A stretch of DNA of 64,000 bases from Neelides folsomi. Lineage: Eukaryota > Arthropoda > Collembola > Neelipleona > Neelidae. The stretch spans positions 310,001-374,000 of the forward strand of contig JAQGBZ010000012.1 of the NCBI GenBank assembly GCA_034687125.1, given 5' to 3'. Shown one piece after another: positions 1 through 14,758 of the stretch (positions within the stretch are counted from its first letter, which is position 1; each line of letters begins with the position of its first letter). Position numbers and translations under genes: made by a program. The notes beneath the pieces were generated by a model. That model made no database searches and was not told where the DNA came from. It worked only from the letters and a program-made list of their open reading frames with translations.

Positions 1-2058
1 TTGTTGGATCTTCAATTCTTCTAGTTTTCTGCCAAAATTGGCGATCCAAATTTTATGCACTTTTTGTTTTTGGTACTTATGTTATATTATATTTAAGATA
101 GTAAAGCTTGCAAATAACATTGTTATCAATATTGTTTACCTAATATAGAAGCGGTATAAAATCTTCTTTTAGATTTAATCATGAAAATAAATTAATTTAT
201 GAATACGAACAAAAAATATTTATTTATCAATACAAAATATTTAAGCTTTACTCTTAAATAAAAATAGAGTTTTTTACTAGCAATATGTAATTAAGTAATT
301 ATAAACAGATTTTTATTAAATTATATATAATATACCTACAATCTATATTGCTTACTGATCGTTACCTTTGTTCTTAAAAGACGTTATAAGTACACTTGTA
401 TATTTAAGGATATCATTATTTATTTATTATGCTTATACCGATATTCTAATCTAATGTAAAATAATTCAACAAATAATTGTAATGAGTCAAAACTTAAGTT
501 ATATAAAAATGCTTGTTAGTAAATATGTCTGAAATTACAAAAAATATATATGTGGTATAACATAAATATATATATATATATGATTTATTAATTATTCTTT
601 GTACATTATAAAATTATAGACTAAAGAGTTATTACTTGCGTATTTTTATCATTTCGAGCTTAAAGTTAGAGGTTCCAATGTTCTGCCACTTTTCTTTATT
701 TTTTATTTATATTTAAAAAACTTTCACAAAACTTTAAAAATTGCATTAGTGGATTTATTTCAGAAATTAAAATAGTAGAGCCAGATAAATTGAATTCACA
801 TAAAATACACTTTTTATTCATATTACAAATACATTTTGTATGTACCAGTATGTATCTTATAATATCAAACGAATAGTAAATTCAACGTTTTCGAAATTAC
901 TAAAAATTACGAAATCTTGTCAGATTAAAAATATGACAAGTTTAAACTGTTTCTTAAATTGAAATAAACAAACTGTTTCAAAATAAATACATATTAAATA
1001 TATTTACTATATATTAAATGTTAATTAATCGTGTACATTTTTATATTTCATATTATTCATATACAATCGAATAAACAATGTTGAACAATAAAACATAATA
1101 TAAAATTATCTATGGTATTTAATTATTACTCGTATGCTCATGTTTCAACATTTTTCAATTGATTAAAAGATTAAAATTAAAATTAAATAATTATATTCTG
1201 GTGTGTGAACCGATCCACAATTTGACATTTGACGATGGCATCTGGCAAATTAATATATTATTTAAAATTAATAGTGATTTACAATATTATTTATTCTTTA
1301 TGCGATCTACAGGCATCAACATCTACGATGTACTGTATGCATATTTAAATATATATTCTCACTCATTGTCAGCCTAATAATGAACAATAATACATAGTTA
1401 ATACAATATTATTGTTTATGCTATTATGCATAAAAAGGATGTATTCAAAACTTAATTTATATAAGAATGAACAAATCATTGAATTAAGCTCAATGAATAT
1501 TTCATGCTCACCCTGATAAAACCCTTATACTAATATACCTGTATATCTTACATAATTTAATGGTAAGCTTTAATACACTAAATACAAAGATTCAACGTAA
1601 GCATTAGCTCACATACTTTACATAACATAAAATATACCTACTTGAATAAAAATCGAGCTTTTTTGTATAACACACCTGATGAATGTTACATTGTTTAATT
1701 ACTAACCTCCTGTCTCTTTGTAAGGGAAAGTGTAATCCTCTTACCTACTAAAGCATAAATTTCGGGTTTCAGTAACTGTACTGATTGAGCATCAATGTCA
1801 TTAATCCTCTTATGTAAGATACGCAGCCATACTATGCCATAGTCCATTTAGCAAGATGGGACTTGAGCGGATTTTATTTAGGCCAAAAGATGAACAAGTC
1901 AAATGAACAGTTAGGGCGAGATAAAAGGTCACGATCATCTTCAGTGTAGAACGATTCTTCGGGGCTAATAAAACCAGTTTCACGAAGGCTGTTGAACCGG
2001 GAACAATTCGTACGGAACAAACCATTTGAGAGGAATCTTTAGTTTCCGACTCGCCACG
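1..2058. other. AT-rich intergenic region
   Basis: No gene is supported here. The stretch is strongly AT-rich with short A/T runs and a TA dinucleotide tract near 565-582. A 72-codon open frame at 1159-1377 lacks similarity, splice context or compositional support. The last 100 or so bases are presumably promoter and 5' untranslated sequence of the secreted-protein gene that starts at 2059. Confidence 0.5.
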
Positions 2059-4764
2059 ATGAGTGTTACAGCTCCGCTTCTACTTCTCCTCTCAGTAGGA
2101 GCCCTCGGACAATTTCCAGGACCCGGACAAAGTAAGCCCATAAAATTTTAAATAATTTGAGACAATTATTATCATCAATTCCCGATCATCAAATTCAAAA
2201 TATTAACATGATTACATAATGCAGCTTCACCCCATAGCTAATACATGGAATATCTTTAATGCTTACATGTATAGAGTAGAGATAACACGATAAACTAAAT
2301 AACTATAGGTAGTTAGTAAGTACATATTAGGTATTAGTGATATCAGTTAATATTTCCTGTTTTATGGTTTAGTTGGCGGGTGGGGAGGGCAGCAAAATGG
2401 TCCCGGAGGGAGACCTGGGCCAATTCCAAACTATGGGAAACCTCCACCCAACAGACCTTCAGGTCCATTTGGCCTGAACATCCCCGGAGTCTCAAGCTTC
2501 ACCTCATCCCATCAAAATCAAGCACAATATGATGATCCTATCCCGCAGATTTCACAGTCAGACGCCTCGTATGACACTCAAACACTCCCTGCCAAGCTTC
2601 CCATTCAAGCCCCGAATGGAGTCGTTGAAATTTACAACCGCGTGGTTGACGACCTCATCCGACGGCTCGAAATGGATTTCAAGAAAAGGGAAATCGATCC
2701 AATGCCAATCGTCATCCGTCCAACTCCCGCTGGCCCAGTCAGAGTCCCTGGCTACATGCAAAGAAGACCTTTCAGACGTCCCGGAGCCGCTCTCTACAGA
2801 TCCGACAATTCTCCTCCTTCAATGACTCCAAACCATTTGTTGAAGAAGAAGAAGATTGCCAGAGACCTTGAAGTGGAGAGATTCCCTGCAATTGCAGAAG
2901 ATAAGGCCACGCCGCGAGGAGCTGGAAAAATAAGTAAAGGCCCACTTGATCCAAATGAAGAGATTCCTGGTAGAGTATCAATTCTTTACGATACAATTTA
3001 TTGTAGAGCTTGAGTCAATTCATTTTTTATTTTAACCTTAATTGAATGCTTCTCAATATCTGAATGGAATTGTTTTAAATTAAAGAAACCACCACACCTG
3101 AGAATTCAACCGTTCCCCCTGCAGTCGTGACGGAACAAATTAACGTTTCAAAGGATGAGTCGTCCGAGGAAGGACTTCACATTCCCCTTTTCCGTGCAAG
3201 AAGCGAGGAGGATTTCAATGATGACACTGATGATGAAGATATCAACGTTAAACCTCCAGTGCCCAATAAGGTATGCTGTTGGATAATGTCGATTCAATTT
3301 ATCTTATATTATTTTATTAGCAAAATTCTAAAAAGTAATTATTAGATATGTGGAAATGAGAAAGTAATTTGTTTTCAAACACTTTATTTATTGTTATCGA
3401 TAGTGTTAGCTCAATGAATTATTCTGTAATGTATTACATATGTAGTATGAATCATACAATAGGTTCTGAACGAAATCATTCATTCATTACTAATGCAAAT
3501 TAATAAGGTATTTATTAAAATTCTTAATTAACAGTAGCCTTTAAAAAGCTTTCTTTCAATTAATACTTATATGTTACTTATTATTTATAAATATGCTATC
3601 ATATTAATATCATATTTTATCTAGTAGTCTTAAAATCTACTTATAAAGTATAAGACAAATATATATTGAAAATGAGTTATTTATATTAATAATTGTTTAT
3701 TTAAAGGCCAAAACTGACAATGAATCTCCAGAGGATGTTGACGGTGAGAGCGAATCACCAAAAGTGAAAAGTGCTGGACCACCAGAAGTAAAAGTGAAGG
3801 TCGACAGTCTCACACACCGTTACTCAAATAAAAATCAGAAAGCTAAGTCCAAATACTCTGGAACTACCAAAAAGGCAGCAAAGGAGAAGAAGAAGCCTGA
3901 AAAGTCGAAGGAAGAAGTTGACGACGACGAGGATGACGACAAGGACGACAAAGAGCGAGATATTGTAGAAGATGATGACAGAGATGAGAATCTTGATTTC
4001 CACGAACCTGGAACTCAACTCGGAAGTCGTCCACCGGGCGGTTATTATCCCCAAGGAGGTCCACCAGCAATTCCAACAAAACCAAATGCCATTCTTACCG
4101 GATTGAGCAAAATTACCAGATCAAGTGATGTGACGGTGAGCGTTGATGCTCGAAGTGCACAAATCACAGCAAGGTAAAGAATCTTTACAAAAACATCTAA
4201 CCATGGATTTTAAGTTAAAAAGACCTTGACATTTTAATTTCAATTTAATGTCAGCTTTAATCATATGATAATGTCGACTTTAATATCCTTTTTTTATTAT
4301 TTTTTAGACTCCTCGTTGGTCCATTGAATGTTTTGATCAACGATTCAGTTGAGCCACTCGAGAAGAACGTCAAAGCGACCATTCCTGAATTGGAGGCTGA
4401 GCTTCTTTTGATGGAGCGTCATGGTGTTGTGTTCCTCCAGCGATTCACCTTAGATCGAGCTTACGGCCAAGACGTTGAGATCTCAATTCCAAAGGGCAAG
4501 GGAGACAAGAAGAAGAAGGGAAATAAGGGGAACGTGCCTTTGGATCCTAATCACCCGCTCCATCCTGCCGCCCAATCTCGCTATCAAACAAAAATGGCTG
4601 CTCACATCTCAATGGAAGTCGTGAAGTTGTTGAGGAGCGGAAACCTGAGGGTCAATCTCATGCGAACCGCCCAGTCATCCATGAGCAAACTCAAGCTCCC
4701 AATTCAAAAACAAAAGAGCAAGAGCAAGAAGAATAAAAAGAAGCAGCAGGAAGAAGAGTCATAA
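2059..4764 (+). CDS. Secreted charged protein, unknown family
   Basis: I do not recognise the family. Five exons close in phase: 2059-2131, 2373-2969, 3086-3270, 3707-4173 and 4308-4764, giving about 592 residues. The start opens a clear signal peptide (MSVTAPLLLLLSVGALG), so the protein is predicted to enter the secretory pathway. It continues with a Gly/Pro/Asn-rich stretch, a basic part with dibasic pairs, a long Lys/Glu/Asp-rich low-complexity part (exon 4), and a more globular-looking segment beginning RLLVGPLNVLINDSVEPLEK. The C-terminus is Lys-rich (KSKSKKNKKKQQEEES). There are no evident Cys-rich domains or membrane spans. A polyadenylation-like AATAAA lies at 4881. An extracellular-matrix or cuticle-associated role is conceivable, but nothing in the sequence proves it. 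Confidence 0.8.
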
Positions 4765-5915
4765 AACAAATAATATAAAAAAAGTTGTCAAACCCATTAA
4801 TAACTATACCATTTAATCGATTTTTGTACTTACTATACCATGGTCCGTTATATGGTAGTAAGAGAGGTATCAAAGATTTCAATAAACTCATAATAAGGAT
4901 ACTAAAAGATGCTCTTCTAAATATCCATAAAAATGTTTTGATATTCTCATAAAAGAGTTGAAACCTCGATTTTACTATTTTATGAATGACATGGACTTTA
5001 TGAGCGATTTCAGCGATTGTCGCTGTTAAAAATAAAGTGCTGGAGGACTGGAAGGTACAGATAGGTTTTATTTAACTTTAATGGTTCAATTAATTGACAT
5101 AATTTATAATGATTAAGACACAGTCCCATAAGTAAGTTCACAATGACAATGAATAGTTTACGATTCATTTGTTTGATATTATGCATTATCATCATTCGAG
5201 GAATAAATATATTTAATATAATAATGATATATAATATTTTAAACTCAGCTCATATTTTCACATTTAAATTCATTTGACTTTAATAGATTGACTGTAATAT
5301 ATAATACTCATTTGTTCGTAATGAAGTAATATGACTAATAGTTGTAATATAATACTTTGGTAAATCATTGAATTGAAATGTTTAATTTATATAATCAGGT
5401 AAAATTCAAGGATCACGATGGTAGATTACTACTCTTTTTGTATCATATAGAGCTACAAAGTACGAGAACTTTTAGCACGATCACAAGGCAAGTTTCTCCT
5501 CAGGTATTAGTAGGAAGAGTTTTTTTGTAATATTGATCATATTGAGGAACGAGTCAAGTTACGGTATTACATACATATTGAATAGGTACTTTATTGTAAT
5601 ACTTTTTGTTCCTGGTAAACTTTCTTGAAAGTCGTCATTGATATTATTACCATTATTCATTTTATTGTTAAAGATTGTACATACATTTGGGGTTTATTTA
5701 ATTGTGAGCAGAAGGTCGCAGTTTCTAAGTTCGGTCACTAATGAATTTATCTAATGGTTAAATTTCCTAATATTTATAAGTTCATTGCACTACACTTTTG
5801 TCAACTACTTAAATATATTAACTATAATTTTAAGTAGAACCTTTCTCACCACTTACATATGGAAATCTACCATGCTTTCCTATAAAAGTTGAATGAAAGG
5901 AAAGGCGTTGAGGGT
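4765..5915. other. Convergent 3' intergenic region
   Basis: This lies between the 3' end of the secreted-protein gene and the 3' end of the minus-strand RASGRF gene. It holds presumed 3' untranslated sequence, with AATAAA at 4881-4886. I see no further coding signal. Confidence 0.5.
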
Positions 5916-8900
5916 TTAGTTATTAGAAGATTGTGAGGTGAGCCTTCCTTGTTTCGGCTCAATCAAGAGACTCAATTTGTAAAGCTGGTCGTCATCAAGG
6001 AGAAGCGAGCCGTCTCTCAAGTATGAAGAAACTCGAGGAGCGTGCTCAATTTTATAAGGAGTTTGCTGGAAATGACGAATTTCTCGAATCACGTGAGCGA
6101 CCATTCTCATCTTTGCAAAGTTGAGGAGCCCCTCTGGAGTAAAGTTCGGAGTTCCTTCCTCGATGAAGGTCAAATCGCTGAGATACATGCCCAAATAGGG
6201 AATTCCTGGGGGATCCACACGATGAAGGGCATCTCGAAGACCGCGAAATCGACCGTCACCTCCGACCAAACTTTGAAGTCTTTCTAAGGTCCCACGAGTC
6301 TAAGAAATTACAATAAATTCTCATTGTGGAAGATTCATCATTTATTATGCTAATTTTGGTTAATTCATTGCATCATCATTCATGTGTTGAGACATTTATT
6401 AGCATTGATAAGACAAATGAGTTAATGGAAAGTTTAAACTAATTTTACCGTTTTTGACAATTTGTCCTGTGTCTTTTTAAGCCTGAATACAGCCGAATTT
6501 GTAAATGCCGCACAAATTTGTAAAACTCCATTGAAATTATGTAAAACACGGCAAATGTCTCCAACTGCTGCCCATTTTTCCATTGCCTGGACCCTTGCTC
6601 CTTGAGTTGGTCGTCGCATTATTTCCGAAACCACGAGGCGACTGACCTCATTGAAACGTCTGGTCATGAGAGTGATATGAGGAGCTTTTTGCTCTTTGTT
6701 TTCTTTTGTCCATGCTTGGCCCAGAAACTCCCTAATAAACAAAATTTAATTATTTAGTAATTCAAATAATGAATTAGAGCTGAAAACAATATTAGAAAAT
6801 TAATAAATATGTTAAAATTACTCTGAACGAATTGAAACAAAAATTTGGTGGTCCAAGTATGTCATTTGTTCAGCAATTTCTAAGGCCGACAGCGATTCAA
6901 TTGTTTCTTTGCTCTGCAAATAAAGTATATAGTAATCTTAAAATAATAAAATTTAACCTAAATTAATTAAAAATTATACCGTTAACATTTTAATAATTTT
7001 ATTTTTACTTGAACGGATAAAAAGAGAAGAATAAGGTCGATCTTCTTTGGCTCTTCCCGTGTGAGAAGACGAAGAAGCTGAGAAGCCGCTTTATTTTCCG
7101 CTGGCAAAAGTGCAGCAGAACAAAGGATATCTTCAAGAAAAGCAACAGTGAGATCCCTCAGCTTTGGATCCTCAAAGTCTTGGGAATGTTTGGCCACCCA
7201 ATGACGAAGAACAGAGAGAACTCTCATGGTGGCAGCGCTTGAGAGAACACTTTCTTTCCTTGGGCGAACATATTTCAATTCTTCATTCTCTGGTACCACA
7301 ATCTGAGGTTCTCCGGGGGCTCGTGAATTGGATGAGCCGGCCGTAGCGATGGCAAAAGCAGCTGCAGCCGACGCACTGCTTGAACGTCTTTGTGATTGTC
7401 TTGAACTTGTCACGACCACTCCGGCTTTACTGCTCATTTGAGGCGACTCTGACCCATGGGTTTGGAATGAAGAACGAGGAGTGTGGGAATATCCAGATCC
7501 CATTTCTGACTCAACCATTGAAGGTCGCTGTTTGGATGCTCGACGCTGCAAGATTGAAGCGTATATTGATGTTGAAGATGCTTTTCTGCTTTGTGGTTGA
7601 GAAGGCGGTGGAACAACTACAAATAATATAAATAATTTCATTATAATATTTATATTGAAACGTTAATATTGAATATTAACATACATAAGAGAAATTAAAA
7701 TCGCATTAATAATGGCACAATTAGTAATTAAGGACTGGTCAAATAGAATAATGTTGATAATTAAAATATTGATTGAAACACTAGGAAACTACGATGCGAT
7801 ACCCTCCTTACTTGTTGTCAAATTAGCTATAACGGCTGGCCTAACTTCTTCGTCTGAAGTGTCAGAACCATCAGAATGGTCAGACGTTAAACTCGGGATT
7901 CTCTTTTTTGAGCACGTCTGTAATTTTTATTAATTCGTCATTTAATTTTTTAATTTAATCTTGAATTATTATTTAACTATGATTCACTAAATACATAGAT
8001 CATTTTGTTCCATGGAGGTTCAAGCTTAATTATTATTTAGTCTAATTTTATGTTAACTTACATGTTCTGTTAACGTTTCGCTGCTAACAGAATTTCCGCC
8101 TCCTCCAGGAGGAACGAGCAAATGACCTCCAATATCCTCAACACAAAGAGTGACCGATTTCTTTCGTGCAGGGGGTGAGAGCGGGCTGAGATACGAACTC
8201 TTTTGCTCCTCTTCCACTATGCACAATTCTACTATGATGAGTACGTCCGTACCATTGGAAAATGAAAGAAGAAAACGATCAACTCACTCTTTCGGAAACT
8301 CCAACGCCAATGCGGACCCCGGGAGTCAATGAAGATATTATTTGGATCTCCTCTCTCCGTTTCCGTTCCATACCCTGAGACTGAAGAGGCCGTTGAAATT
8401 CTCCTAAACCCATCCAACTTCACTTCGTCTTCTTTTATGATCCCGTCAATGCTAATCAATTTAAAAAAATAAACTTTATACAAATCCAATTAAAATTATT
8501 AGGAGACAATCAAACAAAAATTTATACTTTTCTCCAAACGAGTCGAGTGGTTCAGCATTGTAATAAACTTTCTTGAGAGCTTCAAGCACCGTGGTCGAAT
8601 CCGTAAACACTCGATAAGTAAGAAGGAAAGTGTTGAGGAAGTCAATAGAAAGAAAACGAAGGTCGGTGAGTCGCTCAAGCAGCCTTTTCGGAGTTGCATA
8701 TCTTATCTGAGGAACTTTGCAAGAGTTGAGAGTCCGAGAGAACCGAATGTCCACATCATCTTTGAACAGCTTCGGGTCTGTGCGAACGCTGTGCGGAACA
8801 GCGACCGAGGCCGAGTCTGACCCGTGAAGCAAATCATTGAAATGAACATTGTCCATACATTGAGAAATGTCCGAAATCCAAGCATGTTTCTCTTGGGCCG

Positions 8901-11900
8901 AAGGGGCAAGGAGATGAATTGAAATCGGTCCGGTCTTGGTGTCAAGAATGATTTTAAAATCCAGCCCCCCATGGGCCACCTCAATTCCCTTTTTAATAAG
9001 CTGGGAGTTGCTCGAGTCGGAGTAGCTTGAATGAGAAGAAATGGACTGGTCATCTCCGCCATCGATTTCAATCCCTTCTGAGGGATCCTCAATCAGCGTC
9101 GCATCCACCAAAGAGATTTTTCCAACCAGCGGGACCAAATGAAGACGGCCGTTGGCGGCCCGAGTTGTCAGGATGAGATGGTTAGAGAAGAGAAAAGCTT
9201 GACGAACGGCTTCTTTCTCAGGTTTTAAAATTCTAGGGCGAGATTTCTTCCCGCTGTCCACGATGTGCATGAGAGACCCTTGACGCACAAAGACTTGATT
9301 GACGTCAAGGAGAATATCGCAGCCTTCGACGATCATTCGCTCGATGGCGAGGTTCTTTCTCAAATTCTCTGTCTCGCTCACTTCGTCGTGCATCTGCCTA
9401 GAGAGTTCTTCGAGTTGGGCCCGAGCCGTCTCGAGACTCTTCCGCTCAACGTGATCTGAATTAAAAACGAATTAACTTCCCGACTCCATTCATTCATTTG
9501 GTTTCCACTACAAAAGCTACAATATAGGAAAAATGAAGGTATGTGTATTAGCTATGCAAGGAATATTGATTTACCATAAGGCGTATGTGCCAAGAGCTCA
9601 TGAAGTGTGATAATGTACCTCGGGATCTAATGGAAAAAAGTTATTACGTAAGTAGATATTAATTAAAAAACTAAACGCACAAAAGTGAAAGAAATAATAA
9701 CTCCAGGCAAGATTTCCATTAATAAAACAATTGAGACTCTCTCGGAGAGAAACTTTCAAAACCCTATGTATTTTAATGATAATGATGGAAAAAACCCATA
9801 ATATGCTTATCATATTTCTCAAACTTCTTTTCTTTCAAACTTTTTAAATAAGCGTAATTTAAATGTTGAAACTTTATCCTTATCCAAGATAGATATAATA
9901 AATACATATTATTTTCAAGGCGCTATACCTAACACTTAACATAGGTATACAGGTAATGTACTGAGCTAATAGACCCATTTATACATGTTTTAATGGTAAG
10001 TAATAATAAATAACAAAAAGATAATAAACATTAGAAAATGGCAATTTAATTAAAGTATAGTTAAAGATATAAATTGAAAGGGAGGAAACTTACTTGGTGC
10101 ATTGGATATGTGAGGAAAGTTTCTAATGATCTACCCTGACAGTTTGGTTTGTTTTCCAATCGGTTGAGTATCGAGCAGAATTGAGTGTGCTGCTTGCATT
10201 CGGTGAGAACCTGTAATGACGAAGGATATTTGAGATGAAATCAGAGCTCAGAAATAATTATGACTTGTCCACATGAATGATTTCTCCATTGAATTTCGAA
10301 TCTCTATACAATTTTCAATAAGATGGATCTATTTCCCAGTGGAATTAACTACATAATTTACACAAAATCCCAAGATATTCATTCAAAAGTTAATATCAGA
10401 TATACCTTGGGTTATACATAGAATATATTTCTTTGTGAATCGTAAATAAAGGACTTTCTCTCTAAAAGATATGAACTTATATCAAATAGGTGTAATTTGT
10501 ATTATTTGTATCAAAGAATATTTTGTCCAAATTACCTGCAAGGAGTAGTGGTGGTTCCTTACGTATTCTTGGTATATGCTCAGCATGGGAAGGAGCATAT
10601 CGAATAAATCCCCTATTAAATTTTGGAAAATCGAGTTACCGAGGTTGAGTAAGAAGCTTTTATCGTCAATATCATTATTGTAACTTTATATAATCCTAAC
10701 TCAATTATAATCCCTGAGAAGGAAGGAGGAGGTTTGGGAGGAAGAAGGTTGTCAGGTAAGTTCTAAGCATTAGGTTTCATACGGCCTCCGTCATCAACAA
10801 TTCATGACACAGTCACAGTCAGAACCCATGAGAGAATCTCCATTTTTGATGCTCGAGGAATAATGCGAACAGAATGCTGTAGAGTGAATATTAAAACACT
10901 CCGAATCAAGTAATGCCGCTGAAATACCAATCTCAGAATGCTGACATGGATTGTAAAATTAACGAGTAAGATTAAATCAACAACAATGTTTCGTATGCTA
11001 GGACATGCAACGGGATTGTTGGACAGAAGCGCATCCAGACAATCGTTCCGAAAGAAGAAATAGTATACAATAATTCTTAAATACTCTTCATAAATACATG
11101 TAGTAGTTATATACATAGAGAGAGAGAAAGAGTGAGAAAGAGGATGGAAACCTGATGGAAAACATTTTCATTTACCGTGTTAGTCAAAAGAGCCTTCCCG
11201 GACTCTGCATCTTTGGAAGAGGAGAGAAAAAGAGATCCGGGAAGAGTGAAAGTGATAGATAGGGAAGAGAGAAGTTCGTTCCACAGATTTCCATGCGCAT
11301 ACTTACGACCAGTTTGGGGAAAGAATTCATTCCTCATATCCCCTTAGCATACTTGCCTATACCTAGGACTAGCGTTGGCCACTGCTCAATGCGAGCAGTT
11401 AAACCCTTGAGGAAGATCTGATGGAGGAAGAGGACCGTCTCCACATTGAGGAAAATGGAGGACACGTCTTCGTGGGTCACGGGCGGGGACTTGCTACTGG
11501 CAGCCATCCGCATTGGTCGCAAAAACCCAGATACGACCACTTCCAACTGCTCCACGTATTCTTCTTCGGCTTCCACCATGCGGAAGACGAGGCTATATGG
11601 GGAATCCATACAAGGATCCATATGAGTATGACCATATGCAATGTTGGGTTGGGCTTTCTCTCCAACACTCACCTGTTCCGCTTCCGCATTGCTTCGGCAT
11701 GAGGAGACTTGATGTACTCGTCCACGATCTGCTTCCATCGCCTTCTGCAGAGCCAACCTCGGAAAAAGCTCTGAACTTTTTTAATCTTTTTGATATCGTC
11801 GGATTCCAGGGAGTGGGTCGTATTACTCCCCAGCCGCCATTCTTTCTTCAGCGCACAAAGCTTCAATATTAAAGAAAATAATAAAAACAATTGGTGCCCT

Positions 11901-14758
11901 TTGAATCCATTCATTATTTATGAATTAAGGACCTTGGAACGGGGAATGGGAAATTGAAAGACCCAATCAACGTTTATAAAGACACGAGGGAATCTCAGGG
12001 ATGTGTTGGAGGCTCTTTAATATCGGAGGATAAATGCCCGGATAATAACCATACCTTGGTCGTTGTGTATTTAACGAGGGCATTAAGGATAAATAAAATC
12101 CCATTTGCTTTCTTACTTCACCTAGAAAAGAAAATCTTTGGGGCATTGGGAATTTACTCCAGTCGTTTAACTTCATGAATGTTTAATAAACGTTTTGCTT
12201 ATGTGGGCAAATTAAACCCATTAGATTATACCAATTATAATTATTATTACTAAATAGTAAATAGTAATTGTGTTATTGTTATTAATTTATATTATGTATT
12301 CTATAGATATTATCCTAAACAGGATTAAAATGTAATAAAGCCAAGCATAATTACATAGCTTTAATAATTAAACTAAGTGTGTGAATTATTAGTTAATCAG
12401 AAAACTTGATAATAATTAAATGATGAAAAATTTAAATATTTTGAATAAAATACTGTAAGAAAAACTAGTGTTGTTTTACGTTTGCCAATCAGTTAAATGT
12501 AACGTAAAGAATAATATTAGTGTTTGCCGGATTTATAAATAATGGAGATTTGAGTGAATAAAGAGTATTTTCTCCAAGTTAAACAGAAATGATCATTTGT
12601 AACATTGAAAGTCTGGTTTGTGCAGAAGTTTGAAAATTTCTGCTTCAAGTGGTTTTCCATTAGTGAGAACCAAATTGATTTAAAATTGATGAGGGTGTGG
12701 AGAGGCGGAAAGTTGTGTATTGTTAGTTAGTTTAGGTAGTTACCTCCGATCTCAGCTTCTTGATCTCCCCTGCGAGCTGCTCACATTGTACGGTATATTG
12801 CCACTTAGCCGTTTTCTCCGACTCTACGATCTGAGGATACATTTTAGTTATTTACTCTCTCAATACGAGAATAAGTGGGCAAATAAAAGTCTCCGAGAGA
12901 TCATCGAGAAAAGACAACGTGTTGAGAGGAAAATAAATAAAAAGTACCTGTATGAGATGAAGATACTTCTGCTCGAGCTCTTCCTTTTGTAATAGCAGTT
13001 TGTTAAAGCTAAAAGGAGGAGAAAGGATATTTATATTAGGGAGACACATAGCGTGTCACAAGACTCTTTGCATAGAATGGAACTCAAGTACTTGTTGAAA
13101 GTGTCAATATTATTATGCATAAGGACCAACCTTGCCGTTCTTATCGCATCAATCCAAGTTTTACAATCTGATTCCGATTCAGCTCGGAGCTCGTAATGCC
13201 TCAAATGCTCTCTTCGATATGTGATTCCGAAATAAAACTGAAAATAATATTTGCTTTCTGTAATGTCACTTAATCTTTTAATAATTTGCATTTATATATT
13301 TTTAGCATATATTATGTCTAGATTCGTTTTTTTGCCCGAAATTTCAGTTAAAGTTAAAAGCTTATTGGTATCAGTATTATGATTTATTACATCTAGAGAA
13401 CTTGAGTGATTTTTTATCATATTACAAAATTACAACGTAATAAATGTGAGAAAAAATTCATCGTTACTTTTTTGCTTATAAATTATTTTATAAACCTTCA
13501 ACAAATCTTTGCATCTCAATCAAGTTAATGTAAAAATCATTTTGACTACAGGTGTGCAGACATGCAAAATGACCCCCATAAAGCCGAAAAGCGTCTTAGG
13601 ATTATTTATTTATTCCTAAGTAAATAACCCATATGTAATGTTTGCTATTTTATGGGATATTATTATAGATTAATCTTTTTATTTATGTTTATTACACTCA
13701 TTTAGTGATTTATGATAATGCTGCATGTAATATTGCAGAGACCGAGAAGTCAAATCAAATACTTTCAGCCAACATAATACACAATAATCACATTGTTCAA
13801 TCATATCCAACCTAAATCCCCTCGTGACTAAATAGCTTTTGGTAATGGTAGGATTAATTGAATGATAATTGGCCTTTGAATATCAATATCAAAATAAATG
13901 AACATCATTTCTATTAATTCTGATAATTTGTGAATTAAGTTTTACATAGTAGAGTATATCAGTGATTAATATCAGTAATGCATAGTGGGGATTTCCATTT
14001 TAATAGAATTTTTCCACCTGAGAGATTTTATAAGTTATGAATGGTTTTGTGGATGATGTGAAATGTAAAATAAACTTTCTTTAACCCCCGTAAAGTGTAA
14101 TCTCAAACTTTATCCAAACATCTTTACTCACTTAACTCATTAATACCCAGATTAACTTCTGGGAGAAAAGTTGAAATTTAATGGCTGATTAAAAAACTTT
14201 TGAGCTTGTTTACAAAATGTCGCGGAAAGTATTTAAAAGATCATTCTTACATGTTTCTCTTTAAGGATAAGCCGTTCGCAGTAACAACCTTCGAGGAAGA
14301 TGACCCCCGATGGTCGAATCCCACCTTCAGCTTCAAAATAAAAGAGGAGATTCTGGAAAGAAAAAAATTCATCATATGATCCAAAAAGCTTCAAACTAAA
14401 AAAATTACAAAACTACAAATACATAAAGTAAAGAATTTACTTCAATTTAATTAGGAAGAATTTTAACAAAGAACAAAGTTTGAAGGCCAAGAAAGTAAAA
14501 TATTAATTTACAAAATGGATCAAAAGATAAATAAATTCAAAATTTTCTCTATAAAGAAATTGAGCTGAATGAAATGGGAGTTTCAATTACCTGGAAGAGT
14601 ATGAAGTATCTTTTAGTCCATTTTGAGGCTCCATTGGACTTCTTGTGCAAATATCCAGCCAGAGCGTGGTCAAATCTCGCCTTCTCGGCCAACATGAGTA
14701 TTTGAGAATCATTAATCCGAACGGCTCGTTGCATCTTGGGAGACAACATGATGCTCAT
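5916..14758 (-). CDS. RASGRF: Ras-specific guanine nucleotide-releasing factor (RASGRF1/2 type)
   Basis: It activates Ras, and probably Rac, by nucleotide exchange at membranes, classically downstream of calcium/calmodulin. Eighteen coding exons close in phase: 14758-14591, 14352-14251, 13237-13131, 13008-12948, 12830-12744, 11860-11673, 11592-11363, 10612-10536, 10210-10094, 9626-9575, 9455-8528, 8451-8288, 8231-8062, 7917-7812, 7616-7009, 6913-6822, 6731-6449 and 6299-5916. The product is about 1307 residues, close to vertebrate RASGRFs. Domain order matches the family: PH (about 30-125), coiled coil, IQ motif ([15 protein letters not shown]), DH/RhoGEF (about 240-425, with [19 protein letters not shown]), second PH, Ras-exchanger N motif ([20 protein letters not shown]), Ser-rich linker with AFAIATAG, then CDC25 RasGEF with [20 protein letters not shown]. 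The chosen ATG is the first in frame after an apparent splice acceptor near 14777, so a 5' noncoding exon is likely. Identification is firm. Confidence 0.96.

Noticed and set aside
10802-11337. Two minus-strand frames (104 and 76 codons)
   Set aside because: They fall in the RASGRF intron between two DH-domain exons whose phases join without them, and the family has no insert there.
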